Shown piece by piece: positions 20,902-31,055 of a stretch of DNA of 64,000 nucleotides. Made by a program: the position numbers and the translations under genes. The notes under the pieces were generated by a model. It did no database searches and was not told the DNA's origin. It saw only the letters and a list, made by a program, of their open reading frames with translations. Within the stretch, counting starts at the first letter, position 1, and each line of letters starts with the position of its first letter. The stretch lies in NCBI RefSeq assembly GCF_001426345.1, contig NZ_LMEM01000009.1, positions 124,001-188,000 on the forward strand, read 5' to 3'. This DNA comes from Devosia sp. Root436 (GTDB taxonomy: Bacteria; Pseudomonadota; Alphaproteobacteria; Rhizobiales; Devosiaceae).

Positions 20902-21858
20902 TCAGCGCACGGATCGCAGATAGTGATTGACCGCCAACCCCTCGGGCTGATCTTCGAACGCCTCGAATTCGAGCGGCAGGTCTTCGGCACCAACTATCTC
21001 ATAATTGGCTTCGCTGGAAAAGAGTCCGGTCAGCACATGCGCATTGAGCGCGTGCCCGCCCTTGTAGGAACGGAAGCGGCCCCAGATGGGCAGGCCGCCG
21101 AGCGACAGGTCGCCGATGGCGTCGAGCAGCTTGTGGCGCACGAATTCGTCCTCGTAGCGCAGCCCGCCCGGATTGAGGATGCGGTCCTCATGAACGGTAA
21201 TGGAATTGTCGAGGCTGGAGCCGAGCGCGTAGCCGGCCTGGCGCAGGATCTTGGCATCGCGTACGAAGCCGAAGGTGCGGGCGCTGGACACGTCCTCGTA
21301 ATAGCGGCGCGGGGTCCAGTCGAAAATCATGCGCTGGCGGCCGATGACCTTGCTGTCGAAATCGATCTCGAGGTCGAGCGCGCGGCCGTTATAGGGCTCG
21401 AGCGCGGCAAAGGCGTCATTGTTGCGCACGGTGACGGCGCGCATGATCTTGAGAAAGCGGCGCTGCACCGGCTGGATTTCGAGGCCGACCCGCAGGATGG
21501 CCTCGGCAAACGGGCGGGCGCTGCCATCCAGGATCGGGCATTCGCCGCCATCGAGGGTAATGACGGCATTGTCGACACCCATGCCCGACAGGGCCGACAT
21601 CACATGCTCGACGGTGGCGACGCTGATGCTGTCGCCCAGATCGAGCGTGGTGCAGAGGGTGGTGCGGGTAACGCGGGAGAAATGCACGGGAACCGGCGCG
21701 GTCCTGGTGCCATCGCCCTTTTCGCGGCTGATGGTAATACCGCTATCGGCAGCACCCGGACTGAGCGTCATCGTCACCGGTTGAGCGCTGTGGACGCCAT
21801 ATCCGGCGAAAGTGATCGCGGCCGCGAGGGTACGCTGGCGCGTGGACAGTTTTTGCAT
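20902..21858 (-). CDS. lpxC: UDP-3-O-acyl-N-acetylglucosamine deacetylase LpxC
   Basis: A 318-residue zinc deacetylase, the committed step of lipid A synthesis. Both conserved zinc regions are visible: TVEHVMSALSGMGVDNA, and FVRHKLLDAIGDLSLGG (HKxxDxxGD); the catalytic C-terminal His is in YKGGHALNAHV. The start at MQKLSTRQRTLAAAITFAGYG gives the standard length; GGAG lies about 11 bp upstream, a rather long spacing. The ftsZ terminator ends about 53 bp upstream, so lpxC probably has its own promoter there. Confidence 0.95.
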   Translation of the reverse strand: MQKLSTRQRTLAAAITFAGYGVHSAQPVTMTLSPGAADSGITISREKGDGTRTAPVPVHFSRVTRTTLCTTLDLGDSISVATVEHVMSALSGMGVDNAVITLDGGECPILDGSARPFAEAILRVGLEIQPVQRRFLKIMRAVTVRNNDAFAALEPYNGRALDLEIDFDSKVIGRQRMIFDWTPRRYYEDVSSARTFGFVRDAKILRQAGYALGSSLDNSITVHEDRILNPGGLRYEDEFVRHKLLDAIGDLSLGGLPIWGRFRSYKGGHALNAHVLTGLFSSEANYEIVGAEDLPLEFEAFEDQPEGLAVNHYLRSVR

Positions 21859-21910
21859 ACTCGAAATAACTCCGACCCCAAGGCCCGGGACGCCCGACAC
21901 TGTGTTAGCC

Positions 21911-21941
21911 AAAAAAAACTCGGCGCGAAAGACGCGCCGAG
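21911..21941 (-). terminator. Rho-independent terminator after ftsZ
   Basis: On the minus strand a perfect 9-bp stem, CTCGGCGCG / CGCGCCGAG with a 5-nt loop, is followed by eight T. It is 30 bp past the ftsZ stop and separates ftsZ from lpxC. Confidence 0.92.
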
Positions 21942-21970
21942 CAATGTTTCCAGAATTCACAGGCCGAATG

Positions 21971-23635
21971 TTAACCGTGCTTGCGCAGGAAGGCCGGGAT
22001 TTCGAGGCTGTCCTTCTGCGGCGCTGGCGCCGGCTGGCGGCCATGGGCATCGGACAGCCCACGCGCGCCCTCGACGGCAGGTGCGACGCGCGAAGCCCTT
22101 GCCCCACCGGCCTCTATGGCGCTGCGTGCCGCCGCATCGTCGGCTGCCGCGTAGCTGGTTTCGGGGCTGCTGGCCGGCTGGGACTGGCCCAGGTTAAGAC
22201 CGACATTGGAAGCCAGCTTCTTGAACAGCGCCCGTGCATTGCGCGGCTCGGCATCCTGACGTTCCTGCGGTTCCTGTGACCGCCTCGCAACAATCGGCAG
22301 TTCCTCGGTGCGCGGCATGCGGCGCTGGCCCTCGGGGCGGGCGGCATGGGACGGCACATAGACGCTGGGAACCGGCTCTTCGGCGATCAGGGTCGATTCT
22401 TCGGCTTCGTGCATGCTCTCGGCGGCCGGAATATAGGGCTCGACGAAAACACCGTCGTCCTCGTCATGCGACGACATCGGCGCCGGTGCCGCGTTGAACG
22501 CTTCGGCGACGGCAGCCGCGAACTGGTGTTCGATGGCCTGCGGCGCGGCCGGCGTGGCAAGAGTGGCGCGTTCGGTCTGCGTGCGGGTCGGCTCGACCGG
22601 CACATGGCGGCGCACTTCGAGCGGCGTGCGCGAGGCATGCGGCTTGGCCGGCTCCAGCGCCTGAACCATGGTGGCGTCGGTGCCGGTGGCGACGACGGAC
22701 ACGCGGATCGTGCCGGTCAGGCTCGGATCGTAGGTGGCGCCCAGGATGATGTTGCAATCGGGGTCGACTTCCTCGCGGATGCGGCTGGCCGCTTCGTCGA
22801 CTTCGTACAGCGTCAGGTCCGGGCCGCCGGTGATGGAGATCAGCAGGCCCCTTGCGCCCTGCATCGACACATCGTCGAGCAGCGGATTGGCAATGGCGGC
22901 CTCGGCGGCGTGGCGGGCACGATCTTCGCCCGAAGCCTCGCCGGTGCCCATCATCGCCTTGCCCATGCCGCGCATCACGGCGCGCACGTCGGCGAAGTCG
23001 AGGTTGATCAGGCCTTCCTTGACCATCAGGTCGGTGATGCAGGCAACGCCCGAGAACAGCACCTGGTCGGCCATGGCGAAGGCATCGGCGAAGGTGGTCT
23101 TCTCGTTGGCGACGCGGAACAGGTTCTGGTTGGGGATAACGATCAGCGTATCGACATGGCGATGCAGCTCGTCGATGCCGTCATCGGCTAGGCGCGTCCG
23201 GCGATTGCCTTCGAAGTTGAAGGGCTTGGTGACCACGCCCACGGTCAGGATGCCCTGTTCACGGGCCGCGCGGGCCACGACGGGCGCCGCACCGGTACCG
23301 GTGCCGCCGCCCATGCCGCAGGTGATGAACACCATATGCGAGCCGCTGAGGTGATCGTTGATCTCGTCCCAGCTCTCTTCGGCGGCCGCGCGGCCGACCT
23401 CGGGATGCGAGCCGGCCCCGAGGCCTTCGGTAACACCGACGCCGAGCTGGATGATGCGCTGTGCCTTGGAGAGCGCCAGGGCCTGCGCATCGGTATTGGC
23501 AACGACGAAATCCACCCCGTCGAGTCCGGATTCAATCATGTTGTTGACGGCGTTGCCGCCACCGCCGCCGACACCGAACACGGTGATGCGGGGCTTGAGT
23601 TCCTGGATATCCGGAATGGTGAGGTTGATAGTCAT
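21971..23635 (-). CDS. ftsZ: cell division protein FtsZ
   Basis: A 554-residue tubulin-like GTPase. The N-terminal nucleotide motif is [14 protein letters not shown], the tubulin signature [10 protein letters not shown] is at 109-118, and the T7 loop is [10 protein letters not shown]. After the GTPase core (to about 330) comes a long disordered linker, which is usual in Hyphomicrobiales, and then the conserved C-terminal peptide [11 protein letters not shown] that binds FtsA and other partners. I chose the second Met (MTINLTIP), which has GGGG upstream; MGPS would add four residues. Its own promoter is required because ftsA is cut off from it by two plus-strand genes. Confidence 0.96.
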   Translation of the reverse strand: MTINLTIPDIQELKPRITVFGVGGGGGNAVNNMIESGLDGVDFVVANTDAQALALSKAQRIIQLGVGVTEGLGAGSHPEVGRAAAEESWDEINDHLSGSHMVFITCGMGGGTGTGAAPVVARAAREQGILTVGVVTKPFNFEGNRRTRLADDGIDELHRHVDTLIVIPNQNLFRVANEKTTFADAFAMADQVLFSGVACITDLMVKEGLINLDFADVRAVMRGMGKAMMGTGEASGEDRARHAAEAAIANPLLDDVSMQGARGLLISITGGPDLTLYEVDEAASRIREEVDPDCNIILGATYDPSLTGTIRVSVVATGTDATMVQALEPAKPHASRTPLEVRRHVPVEPTRTQTERATLATPAAPQAIEHQFAAAVAEAFNAAPAPMSSHDEDDGVFVEPYIPAAESMHEAEESTLIAEEPVPSVYVPSHAARPEGQRRMPRTEELPIVARRSQEPQERQDAEPRNARALFKKLASNVGLNLGQSQPASSPETSYAAADDAAARSAIEAGGARASRVAPAVEGARGLSDAHGRQPAPAPQKDSLEIPAFLRKHG

Positions 23636-23659
23636 GGAGGGCCCCATAGTGGCTTGGTT

Positions 23660-23699
23660 GGTAAAGATTTACCCTCCCAAACGTTAACCGGCCCCTAAC
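23660..23699 (-). promoter_or_regulatory. candidate ftsZ control region with CtrA-like site
   Basis: TTAA-N7-CTAAC at 23684-23699 differs by one base from the CtrA box TTAA-N7-TTAAC, about 50-65 bp upstream of the ftsZ start. A perfect 14-bp palindrome GGTAAAGATTTACC is at 23660-23673. Two more GTTAAC half sites lie further upstream, near 23717 and 23765. CtrA control of ftsZ is established in Caulobacter; here it is inference. Confidence 0.45.
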
Positions 23700-23803
23700 A
23701 ATTGTCTCTCCGGTGTTAACGTGAACGCAATTTGCGACACCTCGCGGTTACCCATTGACGACGCGTTAACCACGCCGCGGCCGAACCACACCGGGAAACC
23801 CTG

Positions 23804-23847
23804 TTGACATCCATTATATAACCAACTAGGAATATAACATATTGGTT
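23804..23847 (+). promoter_or_regulatory. candidate promoter and operator of the VOC gene
   Basis: TTGACA at 23804-23809 is a perfect -35 box, with a weak -10 (TAGGAA) 17 bp on. The inverted arms AACCAA (23820-23825) and TTGGTT (23842-23847) bracket the -10, in an AT-rich stretch that stands out in this GC-rich window. This layout would suit a dimeric ArsR- or TetR-type repressor; no regulator gene is adjacent. Confidence 0.5.
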
Positions 23848-23887
23848 CTGGATAAGATCCGGCGCCGCTCAATCGAGGAGAACGACA

Positions 23888-24349
23888 ATGACCAAGATCA
23901 TGCCCTGCCTGTGGTTTGACAACCGCATCGACGACGCCATCGCCTTCTACACCGAGACCTTCAAGTCGGCGAAGGTTCACGACCTGGTGCGTCAGGACCC
24001 CAAGGGCCCGGCCTTCACCGCCGTCATCGAGCTGGCAGGGCAGAAGTTCATGCTGCTCAATGGCGGCCCGGACTTCAAATTCACCGAAGCGGTGAGCTTC
24101 GTGATCGACTGCGCCGACCAGGCCGAGGTGGATTATTTCTGGAACCGTTTCGTCGGCGATGGCGGCGAGGAAAGCATGTGCGGCTGGTGCAAGGACAAGT
24201 TCGGCCTCTCCTGGCAGGTCGTGCCCAAGCAGGTTTTCGAAACCGTCTTCGGCAAGGATCCTGCCGGCGCCGGACGCGCCATGCAGGCCATGATGGGGAT
24301 GCGCAAGCTCGATGTGGCGGCGCTGCAGAAGGCGTATGCGGAGGCCTGA
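23888..24349 (+). CDS. VOC family protein (PhnB-like)
   Basis: A 153-residue glyoxalase-fold protein of the PhnB/3-demethylubiquinone-9 3-methyltransferase-like group (PF06983): MPCLWFDNRIDDAIAFYTET at the N-terminus, ELAGQKFMLLNGGPDFKFTEAVSFVI in the middle, and DKFGLSWQVVPK at the C-terminal end. The typical substrates are not known; despite the domain name these are not proven methyltransferases. The ATG follows GAGGAGAA. Together with the next gene it forms a plus-strand pair inserted between ftsZ and ftsA. Confidence 0.88.
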   Translation: MTKIMPCLWFDNRIDDAIAFYTETFKSAKVHDLVRQDPKGPAFTAVIELAGQKFMLLNGGPDFKFTEAVSFVIDCADQAEVDYFWNRFVGDGGEESMCGWCKDKFGLSWQVVPKQVFETVFGKDPAGAGRAMQAMMGMRKLDVAALQKAYAEA

Positions 24350-24405
24350 GACGCGTTGCCTATGCGACGGCGATGTGGTCCCCTGCCATAAAAGGGGAGG
24401 GGACC

Positions 24406-25209
24406 ATGGACCAGCGGGAACTGATTGGCGCCATCACGGATCGAATGGCCGGCAAGGCAGCGGTGCGCGGACTCTTCCTCGCCGGCAGCTTTGGCCGCCA
24501 GACTGCAGACGAATGGAGCGACGTTGACCTGGTGGCGCTCGCCGCGCCTGGGGATCACGCGACAATCGCCGCCGACTGGCACGAAACGCTCCAGGCGATC
24601 ACGCCCATCGTCTTCTGGAACGAGCTGCCGCGCGGGGTGATCGTGCTCAATGCCATCTCGGAGGAATGGCTGCGATGTGACCTCAGCATCGTCGCCGAAC
24701 ACACATTCGGCCGGCGGGCGAAAAATACCATCCTACCGCTGATCGATCGCGACTGCATCTACGACACCCTGCCCGATACCCTGCCGCCGAAGCAGCCGGA
24801 AGTCGGGTTCGTCCGCTACCTGATCCACGAATTCATTCGTATGCTGGGTCTGATGCCGGTCGCGCTCGGACGGGGCGAATATGTAACCATGGTGCTCGGC
24901 GTCGGCATGCTGCGCGGACACTTGGAGTCACTGCTGCTACAGGACGTAACCAATCCTGACCCTGGCGGGATACTGCATCTGTCTCGGCTCCTGCCAGCGG
25001 AGCAGATACGACTGCTGGAGGATCTGCCCTATCCGGGCCCGGAACGCGACGCCCTGATCGCGGCCAATTTCGCCATCGCCCGCGCATTCATGCCCCGCGC
25101 CCGAGCCATGGCCGCGCGGCTCGATATCGACTGGCCGGACGCCTTCGAAGCAGCGACGCGAAAACGGCTAGCACTGATGCTGGGCGAGGACGCAGGACGG
25201 GCCTGGTAA
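24406..25209 (+). CDS. nucleotidyltransferase domain protein (aminoglycoside-adenylyltransferase-like)
   Basis: A 267-residue protein whose N-terminal part has the nucleotidyltransferase (pol-beta-like) signature: GSFGR at 27-31, then Asp39 and Asp41 in WSDVDLVAL, the metal-binding pair. The C-terminal helical half contains FVRYLIHEFIRMLGLMP and is not obviously a known kinase or KNTase C-domain. It may adenylylate a small molecule or a protein; substrate unknown. A very strong ribosome site (AAAGGGGAGGGG) precedes the ATG. Its stop directly abuts the facing ftsA stop with no spacer. Its third codon positions look less GC-biased than in the flanking fts genes, by eye. Confidence 0.75.
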   Translation: MDQRELIGAITDRMAGKAAVRGLFLAGSFGRQTADEWSDVDLVALAAPGDHATIAADWHETLQAITPIVFWNELPRGVIVLNAISEEWLRCDLSIVAEHTFGRRAKNTILPLIDRDCIYDTLPDTLPPKQPEVGFVRYLIHEFIRMLGLMPVALGRGEYVTMVLGVGMLRGHLESLLLQDVTNPDPGGILHLSRLLPAEQIRLLEDLPYPGPERDALIAANFAIARAFMPRARAMAARLDIDWPDAFEAATRKRLALMLGEDAGRAW

Positions 25210-26523
25210 CTAGAAGCTCGTGCGCAGCCAGTTGCCCACGCGGGCGAAATAGCCGTCGGTGCCGGTGAGTTTGCCCCTGCCGCGGGGCTCGGCATATTCC
25301 TGGGCGCAGACCTGCGGGTAGATCAGCATGCCGGCCACGGTGGCAAAGCCGGCGCCCTTGGCCATTTCGGGCAGGCCGGCAATGCCCATGGGGCGGCCGT
25401 TGCGGACATTGCGCGCCAGGGTGCGGCGGGCAACTTCGGGCAGGCCGGTCATTTCGCTGGCGCCGCCGGTGAGAACGAAGCGGCGGCCGCACACATCCAT
25501 CATGCCGGTAGCCTGCATGCGGTCGCGGATGGCGGTGAGGATTTCCTCGATGCGCGGGCGCATGATGCGGGTGAGCACCGAACGGGCCACCTGCCCCGGC
25601 GCTTCGTCATGCGATGCGCCGACCGGCTGGATCGGGATCAGGTCGCGCTCGTCGGCCTGGCCGGGCAAGACCGAACCGAACAACGTCTTGAGCCGTTCGG
25701 CATCGGCCACGCTGACCGAGAGCTGGCGGGCAATGTCGAGCGTCAGGTGATGGCCGCCAATGGCGATGGCGTCGGCATAGACCAGGTGGCCGTCGTTGAA
25801 GACCGAGACGGTGGTGGTGGCGCCGCCGAAGTCGATGCAGGCAACGCCGAGCTGGGCTTCGTCATCGACCAGGGTGGCCAGGCCCGAGGCATAGGGGGTG
25901 GCGATCAGCGCCTCGATCTGCAGGTGGCACCGATGCAGCACCAGTTCGAGATTGCGCATGGCCAGCGTTTCCGAGCTGACCACGGCAACATCGACGCCGA
26001 GCTTGTCGCCGACCATGCCCTTGGGATCGCGGATGCCCTTCTGGCCATCGATCGCGTAACCGATCGGTAACGCATGAATGATGGAGCGCTCCGGGCGGAC
26101 CGAGCGCTCGTTGACGGCGCGCAGCACGCGGTGAATGTCGGCCTTTTCCACTTCCTGGCCGTCAAGCGACACGGCGGCGGAGAAGGTTTCCGAACCCAGG
26201 CGCCCGGCAGTGACGTTGACGATGACGGTTTCGAGTGTCAGCCCGGCGGCGCGCTCGGCCATGCCGACCACGGAGCGGATGGCCTGCTCGGCCTTTTCGA
26301 TATCGGTGACGACGCCGCTCTTGACCCCCGAGGACGGGCCATAGCCGAAGCCGATCACCTCGGCCTGGTGCGAGCGGCCCTTGAGCGCCCGGCCCTCGGC
26401 GCGCGGGGTGAGGCGCGCGATGACGCAGCAAATCTTGGTGGAGCCGATATCGAGCACGGCGACCAAGGTGGTCTTGCCGGGCTGAACGGGGCGAAGCCGG
26501 GAGGTCATGGCGTCGGTCATCAT
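25210..26523 (-). CDS. ftsA: cell division protein FtsA
   Basis: A 437-residue actin-like ATPase that anchors FtsZ to the membrane. Phosphate-1 motif VAVLDIGSTKICCVIAR, SHS2 insert region (VNVTAGRLGSE), phosphate-2 GVACIDFGGATTTVSVF and the adenosine motif FVLTGGASEMTG are visible. The C-terminal amphipathic membrane helix is GYFARVGNWLRTSF. Its start overlaps the ftsQ stop as ATGA. Length is usual for the order. Normally ftsZ follows directly; here two opposite-strand genes intervene. Confidence 0.95.
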   Translation of the reverse strand: MMTDAMTSRLRPVQPGKTTLVAVLDIGSTKICCVIARLTPRAEGRALKGRSHQAEVIGFGYGPSSGVKSGVVTDIEKAEQAIRSVVGMAERAAGLTLETVIVNVTAGRLGSETFSAAVSLDGQEVEKADIHRVLRAVNERSVRPERSIIHALPIGYAIDGQKGIRDPKGMVGDKLGVDVAVVSSETLAMRNLELVLHRCHLQIEALIATPYASGLATLVDDEAQLGVACIDFGGATTTVSVFNDGHLVYADAIAIGGHHLTLDIARQLSVSVADAERLKTLFGSVLPGQADERDLIPIQPVGASHDEAPGQVARSVLTRIMRPRIEEILTAIRDRMQATGMMDVCGRRFVLTGGASEMTGLPEVARRTLARNVRNGRPMGIAGLPEMAKGAGFATVAGMLIYPQVCAQEYAEPRGRGKLTGTDGYFARVGNWLRTSF

Positions 26524-27515
26524 TGCGGGGTGGTCGTCGGTTGGGGAAAGGCGATGGACGGCAGGGTACGTGGCGGCATTGGATAGGGTTGCTCGGAACG
26601 GGCGCGCTCTGCGATCGCGGCCTTCCTGGCCTTTTCGTCCCTGGCCAGTTCTTCTTCGGTCTTGGTAGGGCGCACGGCGACCAGCGTATCGACGCGCAGG
26701 TCGATGATGGTCACGTCGCGATCCAGCAACTGGTATTCGGCCTGGTAGAAATCGAGATTGCGCAAGGCGCGGGCAACGCCGAGTTCGGGCAATTGCACGC
26801 GCAGGCCCGTATCGTAGATCAGGTCCCAGCGGCGGTCGGCGATGCGCGAGAGGGCGACGAGGTTGTTCTTGAGGTCAGGATGCTGGTCGAGTGCGCGGAT
26901 CATCACCATGGCGTCGTCATTGGCGCCGTCGCCCACCACCAGCGGCAGATCGCGATAGGCGCCGCGATCCTCGCCGATCTGCTCGCCCGCGCCATCGACG
27001 ACGAAGGTAATGCCATCTACCCGCCAGCGGGCCACCGGTACCTTCTCGGTTACGGTTACGATGACATCGCCCGGATAGGTCTTGCGCACGGTGACGCCGG
27101 CAACGGCCGGCAATTCGGCAATGCGCTGGCGGGCGGCTTCGACATCGAAACTGACGGTGGAGGTATGCGGCTCGATGCCGAGCGCGTCGAAAATAGCCTG
27201 TTCGCTGGTCAGCGCCTGGCCGGAAATGGAGATTTCGCCGATGGCGAGGCCGGCGGCGGCAAAGCGCCCCTGCGCCGCTTCGCCCAGGGCGACGGCGGCA
27301 TTGCCGAGGGGCTCGCGCAGTTCATAGACGGCGACAGTGGTGGTCAACAGCGCGGCAATGGCGGCGGCACGCAGGATGGGCCTGCGATGCAGCACCCAGG
27401 CGCGACCGAAATTGTTGGCAAGCTTGCGGCGGGGCGAGCGGACAGGAACAGGCAATGCGCGGGGATCGACCACCCTTGCGCCGGCGAGAAAGGTCTCGCT
27501 CTTTACCTGTTGCAA
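26520..27515 (-). CDS. ftsQ: cell division protein FtsQ
   Basis: A 331-residue bitopic membrane protein: cytoplasmic basic N-terminus, one membrane segment at about 49-65, a POTRA domain ([22 protein letters not shown]) and the FtsQ beta domain ([24 protein letters not shown]). It scaffolds the divisome with FtsL and FtsB. The first 13 bp overlap the ddl end, and its stop overlaps the ftsA start, so translation of the three is likely coupled. A charged Pro-rich C-terminal tail is present. Confidence 0.93.
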   Translation of the reverse strand: MQQVKSETFLAGARVVDPRALPVPVRSPRRKLANNFGRAWVLHRRPILRAAAIAALLTTTVAVYELREPLGNAAVALGEAAQGRFAAAGLAIGEISISGQALTSEQAIFDALGIEPHTSTVSFDVEAARQRIAELPAVAGVTVRKTYPGDVIVTVTEKVPVARWRVDGITFVVDGAGEQIGEDRGAYRDLPLVVGDGANDDAMVMIRALDQHPDLKNNLVALSRIADRRWDLIYDTGLRVQLPELGVARALRNLDFYQAEYQLLDRDVTIIDLRVDTLVAVRPTKTEEELARDEKARKAAIAERARSEQPYPMPPRTLPSIAFPQPTTTPQ

Positions 27516-28423
27516 CTCGCGTCCTCCACCATCCAGGCGACCAGTTCTTCGTAGCTATGGCCCGCATGGGCCGCCTGCTCGGGCGCAAGCGACGTCGGCG
27601 TCATGCCTGGCTGGGTATTGATTTCCAGGCACACCAGTTCGCCATCCTCGCCGGCCGCGTCGTTGTAGCGGAAGTCCGTCCGCGTCACGCCGCGACAGCC
27701 GAGAGCCGCATGGGCGGCAAGGCTTAGCTTTTGCACCTTGTCGTAAATTTTAGGTTTCAGGTCGGCAGGAATTATGTGGCGAGAACCATTTGCGGCATAT
27801 TTGGCCTCGTAGTTGTAGAAGCCGAGATCGGTGACGATCTCGGTCACGCCCAGCGCCACATCGCCCATGACCGCGCAGGTGAGTTCGCGCCCCGGAATGA
27901 AGCGCTCCACCATGATTTCCTCGCCGCAATTCCAGTCTTCGCGCAGGATTTCCTGCGGCGGATGGCTGACATTGGCCTTGACGATGAACACGCCGAAGCT
28001 CGACCCCTCGGCAATCGGCTTGATGACATAGGGTGGCGCCATGACATGGCTGCGCGCGGCCTCGGGGCGCGACACGATAACGTGATCCGTCACCGGAATG
28101 CCCGCAGCCTTGAGCATGATCTTGGCCTGGTGCTTGTCCATGGCCAGCGCCGAGGCCAGCACGCCTGAATGGGTATAGGGGATTTGCAGCAATTCCAGCA
28201 GGCCCTGGATCATGCCGCTCTCCCCGAACGGGCCATGCAGGGCATTGAAGGCCACGTCGGGCCTGAGCTCGAGCAGCACATTGGCAATGTCGCGGCCCAC
28301 ATCGACCTCGGTCACCCGATAGCCGGCACGGCGCAGGGCCGCCGAACATTCCGCCCCGCTGCTGAGCGAGACGGGACGCTCATTGGACCATCCGCCCATG
28401 AGAACGGCGACGTGCTTGGTCAT
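27503..28423 (-). CDS. ddl: D-alanine--D-alanine ligase
   Basis: A 306-residue ATP-grasp enzyme making the D-Ala-D-Ala dipeptide of peptidoglycan. [20 protein letters not shown] begins the N-domain, [20 protein letters not shown] and [15 protein letters not shown] are conserved substrate/ATP parts, and [20 protein letters not shown] closes the active site. I chose the ATG at 28423, which starts the canonical sequence. The gap upstream to murB contains a palindromic repeat. Its C-terminus overlaps ftsQ by 13 bp. Confidence 0.95.
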   Translation of the reverse strand: MTKHVAVLMGGWSNERPVSLSSGAECSAALRRAGYRVTEVDVGRDIANVLLELRPDVAFNALHGPFGESGMIQGLLELLQIPYTHSGVLASALAMDKHQAKIMLKAAGIPVTDHVIVSRPEAARSHVMAPPYVIKPIAEGSSFGVFIVKANVSHPPQEILREDWNCGEEIMVERFIPGRELTCAVMGDVALGVTEIVTDLGFYNYEAKYAANGSRHIIPADLKPKIYDKVQKLSLAAHAALGCRGVTRTDFRYNDAAGEDGELVCLEINTQPGMTPTSLAPEQAAHAGHSYEELVAWMVEDASCNR

Positions 28424-28478
28424 GGTGTAGTCCTTGCATTTGCGGGGTGTGCGTGGAGAGAACCACTGAGCGCGGGCT

Positions 28479-28602
28479 CCCTCTCCCCTGAGGGGAGAGG
28501 GCGGGGTGAGGGGTTCAGTGCAGGTGAAAGACGCCGTGCCAGACGCAGCGCTGGACCCCTCACCCGCCCCTTCGGGTCGACCTCTCCCCTGAGGGGAGAG
28601 GT
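28479..28602. repeat. inverted repeat element, CTCTCCC family, copy 4
   Basis: Located between murB and ddl. Both ends carry the small perfect hairpin CCTCTCCCCTGAGGGGAGAGG, and the inner part GGGTGAGGGG pairs with CCCCTCACCC. It splits the otherwise overlapping dcw genes, which could reduce read-through from murB into ddl. Confidence 0.85.
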
Positions 28603-28662
28603 GACTTCGGCTCCACTCGGTGCGCGATAGCTCTGCGCTTGTGGGGTTGCGAAACGCACGGC

Positions 28663-29640
28663 CTACACCGCCCCCGTAAACACATCGCCATCCAGAAACT
28701 CCCTGACCTCCTGCCCCGGCAGGAAATGGCCCATGCGGCGGATTTCCCATTTGAGTTCGATGCCGGAATGGGCGCGCACCTTGTTGCGCACCGTCTCGCC
28801 CAGCGTCTCGACGTCATGGGCCGTGGCATTGTCGATGTTGAGCAGGAAATTGGCGTGCAATTCGCTCATCTGCGCGCCGCCGACCTTGAGGCCCCTGCCC
28901 CCGGCCGCGTCGATCAGCTTCCAGCTCGAATGACCCTCGGGATTCTTGAAGGTGGAGCCGCCGGTCTTGGCCTTGGTGGGCTGGCTCGATTCACGCTTCT
29001 CGGTGATTTCGCGCATCCGGGTGAGGATATCTTCGCGCTCGCCGCCGAAGCCCTGATAGACCGCCGAGGTGAACACCGCGCCGCGCGGACCGTTGGACTT
29101 GCGATAGTGATAGTCCATATCGGCATTGCTGAGGGTGATGATCTCGCCCTGCCGCGTCACCGCGCGCAGTTCGACCATGCGGTCGCGCGTCTCGGTGCCA
29201 TAGCAGCCGGCATTCATGTAGAGCGCCCCGCCGATGCCGCCGGGAATACCGCGATAGAAGGTGAGCCCGTCAATGCCCGCTTCGGCCGCGGCGGTGGCGA
29301 CCTTGACGTCGGGCAAAGCCACGCCGACGCGAATCCTGTGATCGTCCAGCACCTCGATCTGCCCGAAGGCCTTGCCGGACAGCCGGATGACCACGCCATC
29401 GATGCCGCCGTCGCGGATCAGCAGGTTGGAGCCGAGCCCGATGACGGTCATGCGGATATCGGCCGGCAGGTGCTTGAGGAAGAAGGCCAGGTCTTCCTCG
29501 TCGGCCGGGGTGAAGAACAATTGCGCCGGCCCGCCGACGCGGAACCAGGTGACTTCGCTCAGCAGCTGGTTGGGGACCAGCCGGCCGCGAACCTCGGAAA
29601 TCCAGGGCTGGAGCTGGGGGATGAGATCGGGATAGCTCAT
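28663..29640 (-). CDS. murB: UDP-N-acetylenolpyruvoylglucosamine reductase MurB
   Basis: A 325-residue FAD enzyme reducing UDP-GlcNAc-enolpyruvate to UDP-MurNAc. FAD-binding: [35 protein letters not shown] and [18 protein letters not shown]; substrate domain: [19 protein letters not shown]; the C-terminal catalytic Glu region is [16 protein letters not shown]. It is a type I MurB without the type II truncations. The ATG overlaps the murC stop as ATGA. Confidence 0.95.
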   Translation of the reverse strand: MSYPDLIPQLQPWISEVRGRLVPNQLLSEVTWFRVGGPAQLFFTPADEEDLAFFLKHLPADIRMTVIGLGSNLLIRDGGIDGVVIRLSGKAFGQIEVLDDHRIRVGVALPDVKVATAAAEAGIDGLTFYRGIPGGIGGALYMNAGCYGTETRDRMVELRAVTRQGEIITLSNADMDYHYRKSNGPRGAVFTSAVYQGFGGEREDILTRMREITEKRESSQPTKAKTGGSTFKNPEGHSSWKLIDAAGGRGLKVGGAQMSELHANFLLNIDNATAHDVETLGETVRNKVRAHSGIELKWEIRRMGHFLPGQEVREFLDGDVFTGAV

Positions 29641-31055
29641 TCGGGCTCCTTGCCGAGCAGCGCGCCGAGTTCGGCCGGCAGCGTCGCGGCCCACTGGGTG
29701 ATGTTGCCGGCGCCCAGGCACACGACATAGTCGCCCTCTTCGGCACGGCTGGCGATGAGCCTTGCCAGGTCTTCCGGCTTGTCGAGCACGCGGGCGTCGC
29801 GGTGGCCGAGGGCGATGATGCGATGCACCAGTTCCTCATGGGTCACCCCGGCAATGGGCTGTTCGCCCGCCGCATAGACCGGGGCGACGATGACCGTGTC
29901 GGCATCGTTGAAGCAGGCCGAGAACTCGTCGAACAGGTCATGCAGGCGGCTGTAGCGGTGCGGCTGCACCACGGCGATGACGTCGCGCCTTGTGGATTCA
30001 CGCGCCGCCTTGAGCACGGCGGCGATTTCCACCGGGTGATGGCCATAGTCGTCGATGACGGTGATGCCGCCGACGATGCCGGTCCTGGTGAAGCGGCGCT
30101 TGACCCCGGTAAAGCCACGCAGCCCCTTGCGGATGGCCTCGGCGGGCACATGCAGCTGATCGGCCACGGCGATGGCGGCAGTGGCGTTGAGCGCATTGTG
30201 GACGCCGGGCATCGGCAGTTCGAGCCCGTCGATGCGCAACTGGGTCTGGCGGATGCGGTCGCGGATCTCGACGGCGAAATGGCTGACGCCATCAACGGTT
30301 TCGAGATCGACCAGCCGCACATCGGCCTGCGGGTTGCGGCCATAGGTGATGACGCGGCGATCTTTGATCTCGCCGACCAGCGCCTGCACTTCGGGATGGT
30401 CGAGACACATCACGGCAAAGCCATAGAAGGGCACGTTTTCCACGAACTGGTGGAACGCCTTCCGGACCCCTTCAAAATCGCCATAGTGATCGAGATGTTC
30501 AGGGTCGATATTGGTGACGATGGCCACGTCCGCCGGCAGCTTGATGAAGGTGCCGTCGCTCTCGTCGGCCTCCACCACCATCCATTCGCCGGCGCCAAGC
30601 CGGGCATTGGTGCCATAGGCATTGATGATGCCGCCATTGATGACGGTGGGATCGAGATTGCCGGCATCGAGCAAGGTGGCGACCAGCGTGGTCGTCGTGG
30701 TCTTGCCATGCGTGCCGCCAATGGCGATGGCGGTCTTGAAGCGCATGATCTCGGCCAGCATTTCGGCGCGCCGCACGATGGGCAGCGCCTTGGCGCGGGC
30801 GGCGACCAGCTCGGGATTGTCCTTCTTGATGGCCGAGGACACGACCACGACTTCGGCCTTGCCGAGATTGTCGCCGCTCTGGCCGATATGCACGTCGATC
30901 CCCATGTCGCGCAGGCGCTGCACATTGGGATTGAGCGAGGCATCCGAGCCCTGCACGGTATAGCCCTGGTTGTGCAGGATTTCGGCGATGCCGCTCATGC
31001 CGATGCCGCCGATCCCGATGAAATGGACGGGTCCGATATTGCGCGGCATTTTCAT
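29637..31055 (-). CDS. murC: UDP-N-acetylmuramate--L-alanine ligase MurC
   Basis: A 472-residue Mur ligase adding the first amino acid of the stem peptide. N-domain [23 protein letters not shown] loop [13 protein letters not shown], central acidic motif [11 protein letters not shown] and [14 protein letters not shown], and C-domain [14 protein letters not shown] are all present. I chose [12 protein letters not shown] because it matches the standard N-terminus; its ATG overlaps the murG stop by 4 bp and its stop overlaps murB. Confidence 0.96.
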   Translation of the reverse strand: MKMPRNIGPVHFIGIGGIGMSGIAEILHNQGYTVQGSDASLNPNVQRLRDMGIDVHIGQSGDNLGKAEVVVVSSAIKKDNPELVAARAKALPIVRRAEMLAEIMRFKTAIAIGGTHGKTTTTTLVATLLDAGNLDPTVINGGIINAYGTNARLGAGEWMVVEADESDGTFIKLPADVAIVTNIDPEHLDHYGDFEGVRKAFHQFVENVPFYGFAVMCLDHPEVQALVGEIKDRRVITYGRNPQADVRLVDLETVDGVSHFAVEIRDRIRQTQLRIDGLELPMPGVHNALNATAAIAVADQLHVPAEAIRKGLRGFTGVKRRFTRTGIVGGITVIDDYGHHPVEIAAVLKAARESTRRDVIAVVQPHRYSRLHDLFDEFSACFNDADTVIVAPVYAAGEQPIAGVTHEELVHRIIALGHRDARVLDKPEDLARLIASRAEEGDYVVCLGAGNITQWAATLPAELGALLGKEPE

